The notes: generated from the sequence alone by a model not told the origin. A stretch of 64,000 bases of DNA from Pseudodesulfovibrio sediminis (GCF_020886695.1 NZ_AP024485.1:505001-569000), one strand, 5' to 3'. Shown: positions 27,817 to 37,490, counted from the stretch's first letter. Translations and numbers: made by a program.

Positions 27817-30063
27817 ATGAATATTGAAAAAAAAATGGAAGAGCTCCTGGCTCGGGTCAACTATGCTCGAGACATTCTGGGTAATAAGGCCCGTCCTGAA
27901 CTGGACGCCTTTGCCAAGGAAATCAGTGAGTTCACAATAACGAACAAGGACCTTCCCGAGGATCAGGCCATCCGGGCAGTGAACTCGCTGGACAAGCGAC
28001 TCACCACCATGGAATCAGCCATAGACGCACAACTTACGGCCATGGACAAGGTTCGCATTGTCCGTCACCCCCAACGTGCCTGCCTCAAGGACATTCTCGA
28101 GAATGTCTACGACAACTACACGGAAATCGGCGGTCAGGACGAACACTCCATTGACCCCGGCATGCTCATTGCGCGTGCATATATCACTCGTCATCGCGGC
28201 AAAAAGGTCATCCACCAGCCTGTCATGGTGGTCGGGCAGGAGAAAGGCCACGGCGAAGAGTTTCGTAACGGTGGTTCCATCAAGCCATGGGGAAACAGCA
28301 AGGCGCTGAAATACATGAAAGTCGCCGCGCTTGAACAGATTCCCATTCATGCCTATGTGAATACGCCGGGCTCCTATCCTGTCGAAGATTTTCCAGGAGC
28401 AGCCCAACAGATCGCAGAAAATATCTACGAGATGTCCGGCCTTGATGTGCCCATCATCGCCATTTTCTCTGAAGGCGGTTCCGGTGGTGCCGAAGCCATC
28501 GGCATGGCGGACAAACGACTGATGCTGTCCCACGGATACTATTCCGTTATTTCTCCTGAGGGAGCCGCGGCCATTGAAGGCCGTATTCGCGGCTCACAGC
28601 GCGCACCGACCGAGCTGATCGAGTCATGCGCCATGGCTCAAAAGATTACAGCCCAGGACAACCTGGCAAATGGCTATATCGATGAAATAATCGAAGAACC
28701 GCCATTAGGTGCCCGCGCAGATCACTTTGATTTCTACAAGCAGGTTAGAGAGCAGATCATTCGCGCCACAGATGAGGTCACACTCTCTGTTCGCGGCATC
28801 CGTCTCTTCCGCGCCATGGCCATACGCCATTTCAAAAAAAATACTGATGTCATCGTTCGCTGGTCTCTCAACGAAAAAGCCAGAGAACGCCTTGTTGCGC
28901 GCCGTTTCAAGAAGTACCGCAAGCTGGCTCAACATGCCTTCAAAGACAACCGTCCCGTTATGGAAAAGCTCTATGCCACCAGTTCCGGCATCGTCTCTTC
29001 CACAACCGGTCTCATTCTCTATGGACTGATCAAGCCTTTTAAACAGCGCATTGGTCGTATCATAGAGGAAGTCAGGGACGAAACGCATGTGATTACAGCC
29101 AAGATCAGCGGCTTTTTCGGCAACATGCTGAAAAGTGTCGGCATCACATCCAGTGATGAAAAACAAAAAGAGATGGAACTCACGGGGCTGTCTGAAGCTG
29201 AACCGATCGAAGTCGCCGTGCCGACCAATGGCGGGTATAAATCCCCTCAGGCGCTCATCGATCGTGAGATTTCCTGCCCCCACTCCCAAAAAAGAGGCTG
29301 TCTCGACATCTGGGCCAGAGACCTCTTTACTGATTTTGCCGGAGTTTGCCCGCATTGTGGATACAACTTTCCCATGGAATATCAGTGGTATCTTCATAAT
29401 GTTTTTGATGAAGGCTCTGTCCGTGAATTCAATCACGACATCGCCTCCGGTAACCCGACAGGCTTTCCGAACTTCGAGGAACGCGTACAGGCCGCCAAGG
29501 ATAAAACCGGGTTGCAATCCAGCTGCATGACCTTCAACGCCTCGCTTGAAGGTATTCGCCTGACCTGCGCCACCCTTATCGCCAACTTCAGAGGCGGTTC
29601 CGTGGGCGCAGCCGAGGGTGAAAAGTTCATCCGCGCACTGGAATTGGCCCAGACCAAACATCAGCCTTTCCTCGCGTACATCCATGGTACAGCCGGTATC
29701 CGTATTCAGGAAGGCGTAAACGGCCTGATCCAGATGCCTCGCGTCACCATGGCCGTGCGCAAATATATTGAGGAAGGTGGACTCTACATCGTCCTGTACG
29801 ATACCAATTCCTATGCTGGCCCGGTTGCATCCTTCCTTGGCTGCTCCCCCTACCAGTATGCAGTTCGCTCCTCCAGACTGGGTTTTGCCGGCCCTGGCGT
29901 CATTAAAGAGACGACCGGCATCGAGATACCCCCGGATTACCACAACTCCTTCAAAGCCCTTTCCAGAGGGCATATTCAAGGCGTGTGGAGCCGCAAGGAT
30001 ATCCGCAAGAACCTGCACCAGTCTTTCCTGACTATTGGTGGCAGAAACCTCTACTACCGTTAG
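27817..30063 (+). CDS. Fused acetyl-CoA carboxylase carboxyltransferase (AccA-AccD order)
   Basis: A 748-residue protein. The N-terminal part (about 1-340) resembles the alpha subunit: KVIHQPVMVVGQEKG, VNTPGSYPVEDFPGAAQQIA and IFSEGGSGGAEAIGMAD. A central region (about 340-480) is lineage-specific. The C-terminal part (about 485-748) resembles the beta subunit, with a zinc ribbon (Cys near 487, Cys near 495, CPHC at about 510-513) and crotonase-fold segments GSVGAAEGEKFIRALELA and YAGPVASFLG. It should transfer the carboxyl group from biotin to acetyl-CoA. In most bacteria AccA and AccD are separate. A strong terminator follows. Confidence 0.87.
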   Translation: MNIEKKMEELLARVNYARDILGNKARPELDAFAKEISEFTITNKDLPEDQAIRAVNSLDKRLTTMESAIDAQLTAMDKVRIVRHPQRACLKDILENVYDNYTEIGGQDEHSIDPGMLIARAYITRHRGKKVIHQPVMVVGQEKGHGEEFRNGGSIKPWGNSKALKYMKVAALEQIPIHAYVNTPGSYPVEDFPGAAQQIAENIYEMSGLDVPIIAIFSEGGSGGAEAIGMADKRLMLSHGYYSVISPEGAAAIEGRIRGSQRAPTELIESCAMAQKITAQDNLANGYIDEIIEEPPLGARADHFDFYKQVREQIIRATDEVTLSVRGIRLFRAMAIRHFKKNTDVIVRWSLNEKARERLVARRFKKYRKLAQHAFKDNRPVMEKLYATSSGIVSSTTGLILYGLIKPFKQRIGRIIEEVRDETHVITAKISGFFGNMLKSVGITSSDEKQKEMELTGLSEAEPIEVAVPTNGGYKSPQALIDREISCPHSQKRGCLDIWARDLFTDFAGVCPHCGYNFPMEYQWYLHNVFDEGSVREFNHDIASGNPTGFPNFEERVQAAKDKTGLQSSCMTFNASLEGIRLTCATLIANFRGGSVGAAEGEKFIRALELAQTKHQPFLAYIHGTAGIRIQEGVNGLIQMPRVTMAVRKYIEEGGLYIVLYDTNSYAGPVASFLGCSPYQYAVRSSRLGFAGPGVIKETTGIEIPPDYHNSFKALSRGHIQGVWSRKDIRKNLHQSFLTIGGRNLYYR

Positions 30064-30085
30064 AAGATATATAAATGCACTTATC

Positions 30086-30120
30086 AAGGGCAGTTCCTAC
30101 CAGGAACTGCCCTTTTTTTT
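30086..30120 (+). terminator. Terminator of the acc gene pair
   Basis: GGGCAGTTCCT at 30088-30098 pairs perfectly with AGGAACTGCCC at 30102-30112, followed by eight T. Confidence 0.95.
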
Positions 30121-30264
30121 GCCACCAAAGATTTTCACCGCTGTCACAGCACAGTAACAATTCTTCAGTCACAAAATGTAAAAGGATACATCTACAAGAG
30201 CAATGGGTATAAAAATCATCGACATACGGCTACACACCAATGTTAAAAAACACAGAGGATGCCC

Positions 30265-32553
30265 ATGCCACTACGACTATTCAAGCAAAAAATAGAGCAA
30301 GAAGAGCCTTATATGCACCAGGAACTCCCTAAACACCTTCATGCGCAATTTCGTGTGGGAACAACGCTAACGCAAACCCTGGTACTTATCACTATTCGGG
30401 ACTACTACACTCTTCGCGAAATGTACGGGCAAAGTTTTGTTGACCTGTTGGAAAAAGAACTGAAGCAGTCACTGACGCAAACAGCAGCTAAAAACAGGAC
30501 AAAACAGACACACATTCAACACGTTGGTCCTGGCATAACAGCGTTCCTCGTTCCCCAGGACAATAACCCGGCAGACACGGCATACGAATACAAGATTCAG
30601 GCGCAAAATGACATGGAACGGACCATGCTTCGCCATACTGGGCTCGGCATAGACCTCGGTATGGGGTTTGCTCTGATCCCCCATACCAAAACAGACAGTT
30701 TTGACACACTCATCGTTCATGCTCTGCAAGAAGCACGGCGCATGGAAAGCCGCCCGCTCAACATGAACGAACTCTCCATCACAAGCCGTTTTAACACCAT
30801 CCTTACGCAGGGATGGGTCACAGCTCATTATCAGCCCATACTGGATTTTCGTTCTGATACGATTCTTGGGTGGGAGGCGCTGGCACGGGGCCCCGAGGGA
30901 TCGTCCTTCCGTTCGCCTGTCATGCTCTTTGAAACAGCCGAAGAACTGGGCCGTCTTTTTGCGTTGGAGAAGCTCTGTAGAGAAGCCGCCATTTCCAATG
31001 TCGGGAAACTTACAGAGGGCCAGAAGCTCTTTTTGAACATCCACCCCAAAACCATGGGGGATCCGTCTTTCACCCCCGGCAACACCATGCGACTGATGGA
31101 ACAGGCAAACCTGACTCCAGACAACATCGTCTTTGAAATCACGGAACAACACAGTGTCCAGGACTTCGACCTTTTCTATCGGACTCTTGAGCATTATCGA
31201 AGCCAGGGATTTCAAATTGCTGTTGACGATGCGGGCGCGGGGTATGCGGGGCTGGCACTCATAGCGGAACTGCAGCCCGACTACATCAAGATTGATAAAT
31301 CACTGATTATTGATATCCACAAGGACCCGGTCAAACGGGCATTGGTTGAAACCACAGCCACTTTTGCCGACAAAATAGGTTCTCGTATCATAGGAGAAGG
31401 CATCGAGTGCAAGGACCAGGCGCTCTGTCTCAAGGATATCGGAGTCCACTGCGGACAAGGATTTTTCCTTGCAAAACCAGCAGCTCCGAAACCGTCCGTC
31501 AGCCCGGACTGCCTCGACCTCAGACCTATCAGTGATTTTTCAAATGCCATCACCTGTTCACAGCCAGTAGGTGAAATCGCACAGGCTCCGCATGCTGTTG
31601 AGCCGGACTTCCTTGTCTCACAAGCCCAAAACTTCTTCAAAAAGAACAACACATTCAGCAACATCGTTGTTACTCAGAAGAACCTTCCCAAAGGGCTGAT
31701 CATGGAATACCAGCTCAACCGACAGCTCTCATCCCAATATGGCATCGCCCTTTATCACAAGCGTTCAGTGGAATCGATCATGGATGACAACCCGCTTGTG
31801 GTGGATTTCGATACGCCGGTTGAGCAGGCTGCGCACACAGCCATGAAACGAGAACCATTCAAGGCATACGACGATATCATCGTGACCAGAAAAGGTCTGC
31901 TCTACGGTGTGGTTACTGTCCAATGTCTGCTGAATGCCCTGGCGAAAATCCAGGTGGAAATGGCCAAGGGAACCAACCCTCTCACCGGCCTACCAGGCAA
32001 CGTGGCCATTGAGCAGGAAGTGGAAAACCGCATCAAACAACACAAATCTTTCAGTATTATTTATGGCGATCTGGACCATTTCAAGGTGTTCAACGACACC
32101 TATGGATTCAAGAATGGCGATCGTATCATCAAACTGGCGGCCGATATCATGAGCTGGGCAACACGCAAACATGCCCCGAAGGAGGCCCGTCTCTGCCATA
32201 TCGGCGGGGATGATTTCGTCCTCATCACCACGGCCGATTCAGTCCCCAAGATTTGCAAATCCATCGCTCGATGTTTCGGACGATTGGTCAACAACTGCTA
32301 TTGTGCGGAGGATCGAGAACGAGGATGGATAAAGGCCAAGGGACGAGATGGCAAGGAACGAAATTATCCGCTTGTGACCATTTCACTCGGTGTCATTGAA
32401 ATCTTCGGCAAATGCTCACTTATGGAGATCGGCGAACGAGCGGCTCACATCAAGAAATACGCAAAATCCATCCCCGGCAACTCCGTTGCCATCGACCGGA
32501 GACCGGCCGTTGGCAGCGAAGAGCTTATTCAATCAAAAAACAAACGTCCCTGA
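30265..32553 (+). CDS. c-di-GMP turnover protein: degenerate GGDEF, EAL, CBS pair, GGDEF
   Basis: A 762-residue soluble protein. Residues about 20-165 look like a worn GGDEF fold (LVLITIRDYYTLREMYG; GPGIT where GGDEF would be). About 170-415 is an EAL phosphodiesterase with the catalytic pattern intact: EALARG, LNIHP, EITEQ, DDAGAGY, IKIDKSL and GEGIE. A CBS-like pair follows (about 480-575, SVESIMDDNPLVVDFDTP). About 585-745 is a second GGDEF with DLDHFKVFNDTYG and the active-site form GGDDF. Both making and breaking c-di-GMP are thus possible. ATG 30265 is chosen from AGAGG six bases upstream. Confidence 0.9.
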   Translation: MPLRLFKQKIEQEEPYMHQELPKHLHAQFRVGTTLTQTLVLITIRDYYTLREMYGQSFVDLLEKELKQSLTQTAAKNRTKQTHIQHVGPGITAFLVPQDNNPADTAYEYKIQAQNDMERTMLRHTGLGIDLGMGFALIPHTKTDSFDTLIVHALQEARRMESRPLNMNELSITSRFNTILTQGWVTAHYQPILDFRSDTILGWEALARGPEGSSFRSPVMLFETAEELGRLFALEKLCREAAISNVGKLTEGQKLFLNIHPKTMGDPSFTPGNTMRLMEQANLTPDNIVFEITEQHSVQDFDLFYRTLEHYRSQGFQIAVDDAGAGYAGLALIAELQPDYIKIDKSLIIDIHKDPVKRALVETTATFADKIGSRIIGEGIECKDQALCLKDIGVHCGQGFFLAKPAAPKPSVSPDCLDLRPISDFSNAITCSQPVGEIAQAPHAVEPDFLVSQAQNFFKKNNTFSNIVVTQKNLPKGLIMEYQLNRQLSSQYGIALYHKRSVESIMDDNPLVVDFDTPVEQAAHTAMKREPFKAYDDIIVTRKGLLYGVVTVQCLLNALAKIQVEMAKGTNPLTGLPGNVAIEQEVENRIKQHKSFSIIYGDLDHFKVFNDTYGFKNGDRIIKLAADIMSWATRKHAPKEARLCHIGGDDFVLITTADSVPKICKSIARCFGRLVNNCYCAEDRERGWIKAKGRDGKERNYPLVTISLGVIEIFGKCSLMEIGERAAHIKKYAKSIPGNSVAIDRRPAVGSEELIQSKNKRP

Positions 32554-32568
32554 TCAATGGGGGCAGAC

Positions 32569-34251
32569 CTATCTGGTCAGTTTGCGGAACTTGAGCTTGT
32601 GGGGCTGATCAGCATCCGAACCCAACCGTTTTTTCCTGTCTGCATCATAGTCATTGAAGTTGCCCTCGACCATGACCACCTTGGAATCGCCTTCAAAAGC
32701 AATTATGTGGGTGGCGATACGATCAAGGAACCAACGATCATGGCTGATAACCAGCACACACCCTGCGAAGTTTTCCAGACCATCCTCAAGGGCGCGCATG
32801 GTATTCACATCAAGGTCATTGGTCGGTTCATCAAGAAGCAGGACGTTGGCACCGGATTTGAGCATCTGGGCCATATGCACACGGTTCCGCTCACCACCGG
32901 AAAGGACATCCACTTTCTTCTGCTGATCCTGACCTGCAAAATTGAACCGAGAGCAGTAAGCGCGAGCATTGACTTCACGTTCACCCAGCTTCACGAATTC
33001 ATTTCCGCCACTGATAATTTCGTATACGGTTTTGCCCGGCGTCAGCGACCCTCTGTTCTGATCGGCGTAAGCAAGCTCTACGGTAGCTCCCACTGTCATG
33101 GTGCCAGAATCCGGCTGTTCGTCGCCGACAATCATCTTGCACAGCGTGGACTTACCCGCTCCGTTGGGGCCGATAATACCGACGATAGCATTGGGGGGAA
33201 TGATGAAATTCACATCTTCCATAAGCAACTTGTCACCCATGGATTTGGTGACATTCTCTGCGACAATGACCTGCTTGCCAAGATGCGGTCCCGGCGGAAT
33301 GTAAATCTGCAGGTCATCGGCAAATTGCGCGCTCTCATGGCTGACCATGGATTCATAGGCGTTGATACGGGCCTTGCTTTTTGCACGACGTCCTTTGGGG
33401 GACATACGAATCCATTCCAATTCACGCTGCAACGTCTTCTGACGATCCGCTTCCTGCTTGCCTTCCTTCGCAAGGCGATTCTGTTTTTGATCCAGCCAGG
33501 AAGAGTAATTGCCCTTCCAGGGGATCCCGCGCCCACGATCAAGCTCCAGAATCCAACCAGCCACATTATCAAGAAAGTATCTGTCATGGGTAACGGCGAT
33601 AACCGTGCCGGGGAATGAAGACAGGAACCGTTCCAGCCAAGCCACGGAGTCCGCATCAAGATGGTTGGTCGGTTCGTCCAGCAACAGAATGTCCGGAGAC
33701 TGCAACAACAGACGGCATAAAGCGACACGGCGTCTTTCACCACCGGAGATCACGGAAACTTTGGTATCACCGGGAGGACAACGCAGGGAATCCATGGCCA
33801 TTTCAAGCTTGGAATCAATATCCCAGGCTCCCTTGGCATCCATCTGCTCCTGCACCTTGCCCTGACGCTCGATGAGCGCATCCATTTCGTCCGCTTCCAT
33901 GGGTTCGGCAAACTTCTCGTTGATGGCATTGTATTCACGGATAATATCCATGATTTCCCCAACACCTTCTTCGACCACCTCGCGCACGGTGCGATTATCG
34001 TCGACCAATGGTTCCTGTTCGAGGTACCCGATGGAAAACCCATCCTTGACCTGAATTTCACCCTCGAATTCCGTGTCCACGCCTGCCAGAATTCTGAGCA
34101 AAGAGGATTTACCCGATCCGTTGAGACCGAGAACACCAATCTTGGCGCCATAAAAATAGGAAAGCGAAACGTTCTTCAGCACTTCCCGCTGTCCGTGACG
34201 CTTGGTCACCTTGTACATAGAATAGATTATCTTTTCAGACTCGACGCTCAT
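32569..34251 (-). CDS. ettA: ABC-F family energy-dependent translational throttle protein EttA
   Basis: A soluble protein of 560 residues with two ABC ATPase domains and no membrane part. It binds the ribosomal E site and gates early elongation according to the ADP/ATP ratio. Walker A motifs GLNGSGKSSLL and GPNGAGKSTL, two signatures (SGGERRRVAL, SGGERNRVHM) and Walker B ILLDEPTNHLD/LLLDEPTNDLD are present. The linker contains ELEWIRMSPKGRRAKSKARI, characteristic of EttA. It follows korB by 33 bases. The converging EAL gene stops only 15 bases away. Confidence 0.95.
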   Translation of the reverse strand: MSVESEKIIYSMYKVTKRHGQREVLKNVSLSYFYGAKIGVLGLNGSGKSSLLRILAGVDTEFEGEIQVKDGFSIGYLEQEPLVDDNRTVREVVEEGVGEIMDIIREYNAINEKFAEPMEADEMDALIERQGKVQEQMDAKGAWDIDSKLEMAMDSLRCPPGDTKVSVISGGERRRVALCRLLLQSPDILLLDEPTNHLDADSVAWLERFLSSFPGTVIAVTHDRYFLDNVAGWILELDRGRGIPWKGNYSSWLDQKQNRLAKEGKQEADRQKTLQRELEWIRMSPKGRRAKSKARINAYESMVSHESAQFADDLQIYIPPGPHLGKQVIVAENVTKSMGDKLLMEDVNFIIPPNAIVGIIGPNGAGKSTLCKMIVGDEQPDSGTMTVGATVELAYADQNRGSLTPGKTVYEIISGGNEFVKLGEREVNARAYCSRFNFAGQDQQKKVDVLSGGERNRVHMAQMLKSGANVLLLDEPTNDLDVNTMRALEDGLENFAGCVLVISHDRWFLDRIATHIIAFEGDSKVVMVEGNFNDYDADRKKRLGSDADQPHKLKFRKLTR

Positions 34252-34284
34252 ACATACCTCACAGCCGTGTTTATCCGCCCTACT

Positions 34285-35115
34285 TTAAAGATAGGACTGC
34301 AACACCGCTTTCAAATCGTTATTGTCATATTCATGGACGGCCAATTTCTCACCAAGGACAAATGGGAACCGATCATTCTCGTACAGCACACCAAGGGGAA
34401 TGCTTTCACCAAATTCTTCACTTTTCGCCATAGCCGCCAGCCAGTTCTGCGGATCGTGATCTTTCAAAAAATACGTTCGTTCCTGATACCAGGAAAACGT
34501 GTTCACCTTGTTGAAGGAAACACAGGGCTGCAAAATATCAACCATGGAAAACCCCTTGTGATTCACCGCTTCCTTGATAACGGAAACAAGGTGTTCAGGC
34601 TCACCGGAAAAAGCCCGAGCAACAAAACCCGCTTTCATGGAAACCGCAGTGGCCACGGGATTGAACGCTTCGGAGCGGGAACCATCAGGCTGGGCCTTTG
34701 TCACCTGTCCGCGCGCCGTTGTAGGGCTGGCCTGTCCTTTGGTCAACCCGTAAATCTGGTTGTTATGCACCAACAGTGTGATATCGAGATTACGTCTGAT
34801 AGCGGCCAGAAAGTGATTGCCGCCCTCTCCGTAGCTGCATCCGTCACCAGAAACGCACACAACAGTCATTTCAGGGTTCGCAATCTTCATTCCCTGTGCC
34901 ATGGGCAATGACCTTCCATGCAATCCGTTGAACATGTGGCAGTTCATATAATGCGGCATCTTCGCCGCCTGACCAATACCCGATGAAACCATGAGTTCAT
35001 GCGGTGGAATATCCAACTCCGTCAATGCCGTTTTCAAACTCTTGACGATGGAAAAGTTACCACAACCAGGGCACCATGAGGTCTCGAATTCGCCATATTC
35101 TTCGATGGAAACCAT
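34285..35115 (-). CDS. korB: 2-oxoacid:ferredoxin oxidoreductase beta subunit
   Basis: The thiamine-diphosphate-binding subunit, 276 residues. The segment FETSWCPGCGNFSIVK at the N-terminus carries conserved Cys residues, and the TPP/magnesium motif runs from VSGDGCSYGEGGNHF to LVHNNQIYGLTKGQ. It acts with KorA to convert a 2-oxoacid and CoA to acyl-CoA with reduction of ferredoxin. The 2-oxoglutarate type is the likeliest for this size and pairing, but indole-pyruvate or branched 2-oxoacids are not excluded. It starts 15 bases after korA. Confidence 0.87.
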   Translation of the reverse strand: MVSIEEYGEFETSWCPGCGNFSIVKSLKTALTELDIPPHELMVSSGIGQAAKMPHYMNCHMFNGLHGRSLPMAQGMKIANPEMTVVCVSGDGCSYGEGGNHFLAAIRRNLDITLLVHNNQIYGLTKGQASPTTARGQVTKAQPDGSRSEAFNPVATAVSMKAGFVARAFSGEPEHLVSVIKEAVNHKGFSMVDILQPCVSFNKVNTFSWYQERTYFLKDHDPQNWLAAMAKSEEFGESIPLGVLYENDRFPFVLGEKLAVHEYDNNDLKAVLQSYL

Positions 35116-35130
35116 AATTATCTCCCTGAT

Positions 35131-36819
35131 CTAAATGATATTTTCCAGGCCACGCAAGACATACTCCGACGTCATCGGACGACCATCAAATCGCAGGATG
35201 TACTCCCGCACCATAAACCCGGTCTCCTGAGCCACGAGCCGTGCAAACTGACCGGTGGCATTTCCTTCCACCGCAACTACTGTTCCCGCTTCTTCGAGGA
35301 AGTCCATGAACTGTTCTTCCAGAAGAGGAAAGAGCTGCTTGAAGTGCAGCACGGCAATGGATTTTTCAAAGGAGGCCGCTTCCATGGCATCCAAACACGC
35401 GCCAAGAGAAGAGCCCCAGCACAAGAGCAGGATATCAGCCCCCTCTTCACCATAATAATCAGGGTCAATGACCTCATCCTCAAGGCCGAACTGTTTGCTC
35501 AATCGTTTGGAATTCTGCAACACTCGATTGAGGCCGTCCTCGGTGATGGTGGAATCTTCGGCATGTTCATGCGAATCCGCCCGCACAAGAGCCTTGGAAA
35601 ACCCAGGAACCAAACGCGGAGAAATACCGTCGTCAGTCAGCGCGTACCGCTTATACGTCTTCTCGTCGGCCTCCAGCATGGGCCGGGCGGTCTTGGGCAT
35701 GGCATCGATATCAAAGGGTTCCACCGCGCGATATGAATCGGAAAGATATTGGTCAGAAAGAATGAAAACCGGGGTCTGGTATGTTTCAGCCAGATCAAAA
35801 GCCCGGTGAGTGAGATAAAAACACTCCACCGGATCAGCCGGAGCGAACACGGCGCGTGGGAACTCTCCATGACCGGCATTCAACACAAGATTCAGGTCGC
35901 CCTGCTCGGTACGTGTCGCCATCCCGGTGGCAGGACCGGGACGCTGCACCACGGCACAGACAAGTGGCGTTTCGGAAACACCGGCCAAGCTAACGCCTTC
36001 AACCATCAGCGAAAACCCACCGCCCGATGTGGTCACCATGGCGCGTGCGCCGGCAAAGGATGCGCCCAGTCCCATGTTTACAGCAGCAATTTCATCTTCC
36101 ACCTGCTCATATTGAAGCCCCAGCGGTGCACCCTTCTGAATGAGAGTAAGTGCAACTGTGGTTGCCGGAGTCATGGGGTAAAACGACACGAAATTGCATC
36201 CGGCGGCCAAAGCCCCCATTGCGATCGCCTCGTTGCCGTTCATCATCATCCGTGCTGGCACATTCTCATGAGGAGGTGCGATACACGAAAAATCATACGT
36301 CTGAGCTGCAACCCATGCATAGGATTTGCGCAAAACCTCAATGTTGGCTTGAACAATTTCTTCCCCTTTTTTGGCAAAGGTCTCAGAAAGCAACTGTTCC
36401 AGAATCGAAAGATCATGACAGATCAAAGCACCAAGGATACCAAGGGCGACGACATTGTAAAAGAGCGGTTTTGGAGCCAGCTCTTTGAACGGAATACGCA
36501 ACGCATTGAAATCAGAGGTCTCAATATCATCGCCCGCTACGACAATGCCCCCCGGGGTCAGCATATCCTTGTGTAGTTCAAGGCTCTCCTTGTTGAGCGC
36601 AACCAGAATATCCATTGATTCGACCGGGCCGAACAAGGGCTCTGTGCCCACGCGAATGGCATAGGTGTTATGCCCGCCCCGCACTCGAGACATATACTTC
36701 TGGTTGACCAACAGGTGGTAACCTGAACGGGTAACGCCTTTGGAGAGAAGGCGTCCGATCGTCGCCAATCCCTGACCTGCGGCCCCGCCAATAACAATAT
36801 TCATACTTGAATCTGACAT
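35131..36819 (-). CDS. korA: 2-oxoacid:ferredoxin oxidoreductase alpha subunit (gamma-alpha fusion)
   Basis: The 562 residues combine a gamma domain (about 1-180: IVIGGAAGQGLATIGRLLSKG, SRVRGGHNTYAI) with the alpha pyrimidine-binding domain and its C-terminal part (about 195-560: MNGNEAIAMGALAAG, SFYPMTPATT, EDEIAAVNMGLGASFAGARA). No delta ferredoxin domain is present, so an external ferredoxin, such as the one at 22.6 kb, must accept electrons. It is the first gene of korA-korB-ettA and is preceded by the terminator of the ferritin gene. Confidence 0.88.
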   Translation of the reverse strand: MSDSSMNIVIGGAAGQGLATIGRLLSKGVTRSGYHLLVNQKYMSRVRGGHNTYAIRVGTEPLFGPVESMDILVALNKESLELHKDMLTPGGIVVAGDDIETSDFNALRIPFKELAPKPLFYNVVALGILGALICHDLSILEQLLSETFAKKGEEIVQANIEVLRKSYAWVAAQTYDFSCIAPPHENVPARMMMNGNEAIAMGALAAGCNFVSFYPMTPATTVALTLIQKGAPLGLQYEQVEDEIAAVNMGLGASFAGARAMVTTSGGGFSLMVEGVSLAGVSETPLVCAVVQRPGPATGMATRTEQGDLNLVLNAGHGEFPRAVFAPADPVECFYLTHRAFDLAETYQTPVFILSDQYLSDSYRAVEPFDIDAMPKTARPMLEADEKTYKRYALTDDGISPRLVPGFSKALVRADSHEHAEDSTITEDGLNRVLQNSKRLSKQFGLEDEVIDPDYYGEEGADILLLCWGSSLGACLDAMEAASFEKSIAVLHFKQLFPLLEEQFMDFLEEAGTVVAVEGNATGQFARLVAQETGFMVREYILRFDGRPMTSEYVLRGLENII

Positions 36820-36841
36820 GCAAACCCCTTTGTTGCCGACA

Positions 36842-36873
36842 AGAAAAAGCCGGAGAGGGAATCCTCTCCGGCC
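36842..36873 (-). terminator. Terminator of ferritin gene
   Basis: On the minus strand GCCGGAGAGG and CCTCTCCGGC (36849-36872) form a perfect 10-base-pair stem with loop ATTC, followed by TTTTTCTT. It lies between the ferritin stop and korA. Confidence 0.92.
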
Positions 36874-36888
36874 AGATGAATGAATGTG

Positions 36889-37395
36889 TTAAGCGTCTGT
36901 CGGAGGAGTGAACACGCGGGTGCCAAGGTCTCGGTCCAGCATGAACATGCCACCGCCATCGCCAAGCATTTTCAATTTGCCGACGATATCGCCAACGGTA
37001 TCTTCCTCTTCAACCTGCTCTCCAATGAACCATTGCAAAAAGATGCCGACAGCATGATTCTTCTCTTCCACGGCGAGATCGGCCAAAGCATTGATACGGG
37101 CGGTTACACCCTGCTCATGAGCCAGCGCCTCTTCGAATGCAGCCAGAGGTGTTTCCCAGATATAATCAGGTGCATCGATCTGACCGATCTTTGCATGACC
37201 GCCAGCTTCATTGATGTAGGCGAAGAACTTCATGGCATGGAACATCTCTTCCTGATACTGCGCATTCATCCATGCGCTGAAACCGCCAAGGCCTTCCTGT
37301 GCAAAGTGAGAGCACATGGACAGATAAATATGTGCCGAAAAAATTTCCCAATTCATCTGCTCATTGAGTGCAGCTTCCATCTTTTCACTAAGCAT
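36889..37395 (-). CDS. ftnA: Ferritin, non-heme iron storage
   Basis: A 168-residue ferritin subunit that oxidises and stores iron in a 24-mer shell. Ferroxidase-centre ligands are visible: Glu17, Glu50, His53, Glu94 and Gln127, with Glu130 as the third iron site. There is no heme-binding Met at the bacterioferritin position. The gene is alone between two terminators and has a Fur-like box about 80 bases upstream of the start. Iron-regulated expression is therefore likely. Confidence 0.93.
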   Translation of the reverse strand: MLSEKMEAALNEQMNWEIFSAHIYLSMCSHFAQEGLGGFSAWMNAQYQEEMFHAMKFFAYINEAGGHAKIGQIDAPDYIWETPLAAFEEALAHEQGVTARINALADLAVEEKNHAVGIFLQWFIGEQVEEEDTVGDIVGKLKMLGDGGGMFMLDRDLGTRVFTPPTDA

Positions 37396-37472
37396 AATCG
37401 CGACTCTCCCTATGGGTTGATGTTTTGTTACAGTAAATATTCTGCATACTCTCTCGGAATATGGTCAGCTTA

Positions 37473-37490
37473 AATGATAATCATCATAAA
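37473..37490 (-). promoter_or_regulatory. Fur-like box upstream of ferritin
   Basis: TGATAATCATCATAA at 37475-37489 fits the 7-1-7 Fur consensus at most positions and includes the perfect palindrome ATGATAATCAT (37474-37484). PerR boxes look similar, so the regulator could be either. Confidence 0.65.

Noticed and set aside
28705-30087. 460-codon antisense frame across the carboxyltransferase gene
   Set aside because: Antisense shadow of a well-supported gene with complete motifs; no motifs of its own.
32557-33618. 353-codon plus-strand frame across ettA
   Set aside because: Antisense to the ABC-F ATPase motifs; no supporting features.
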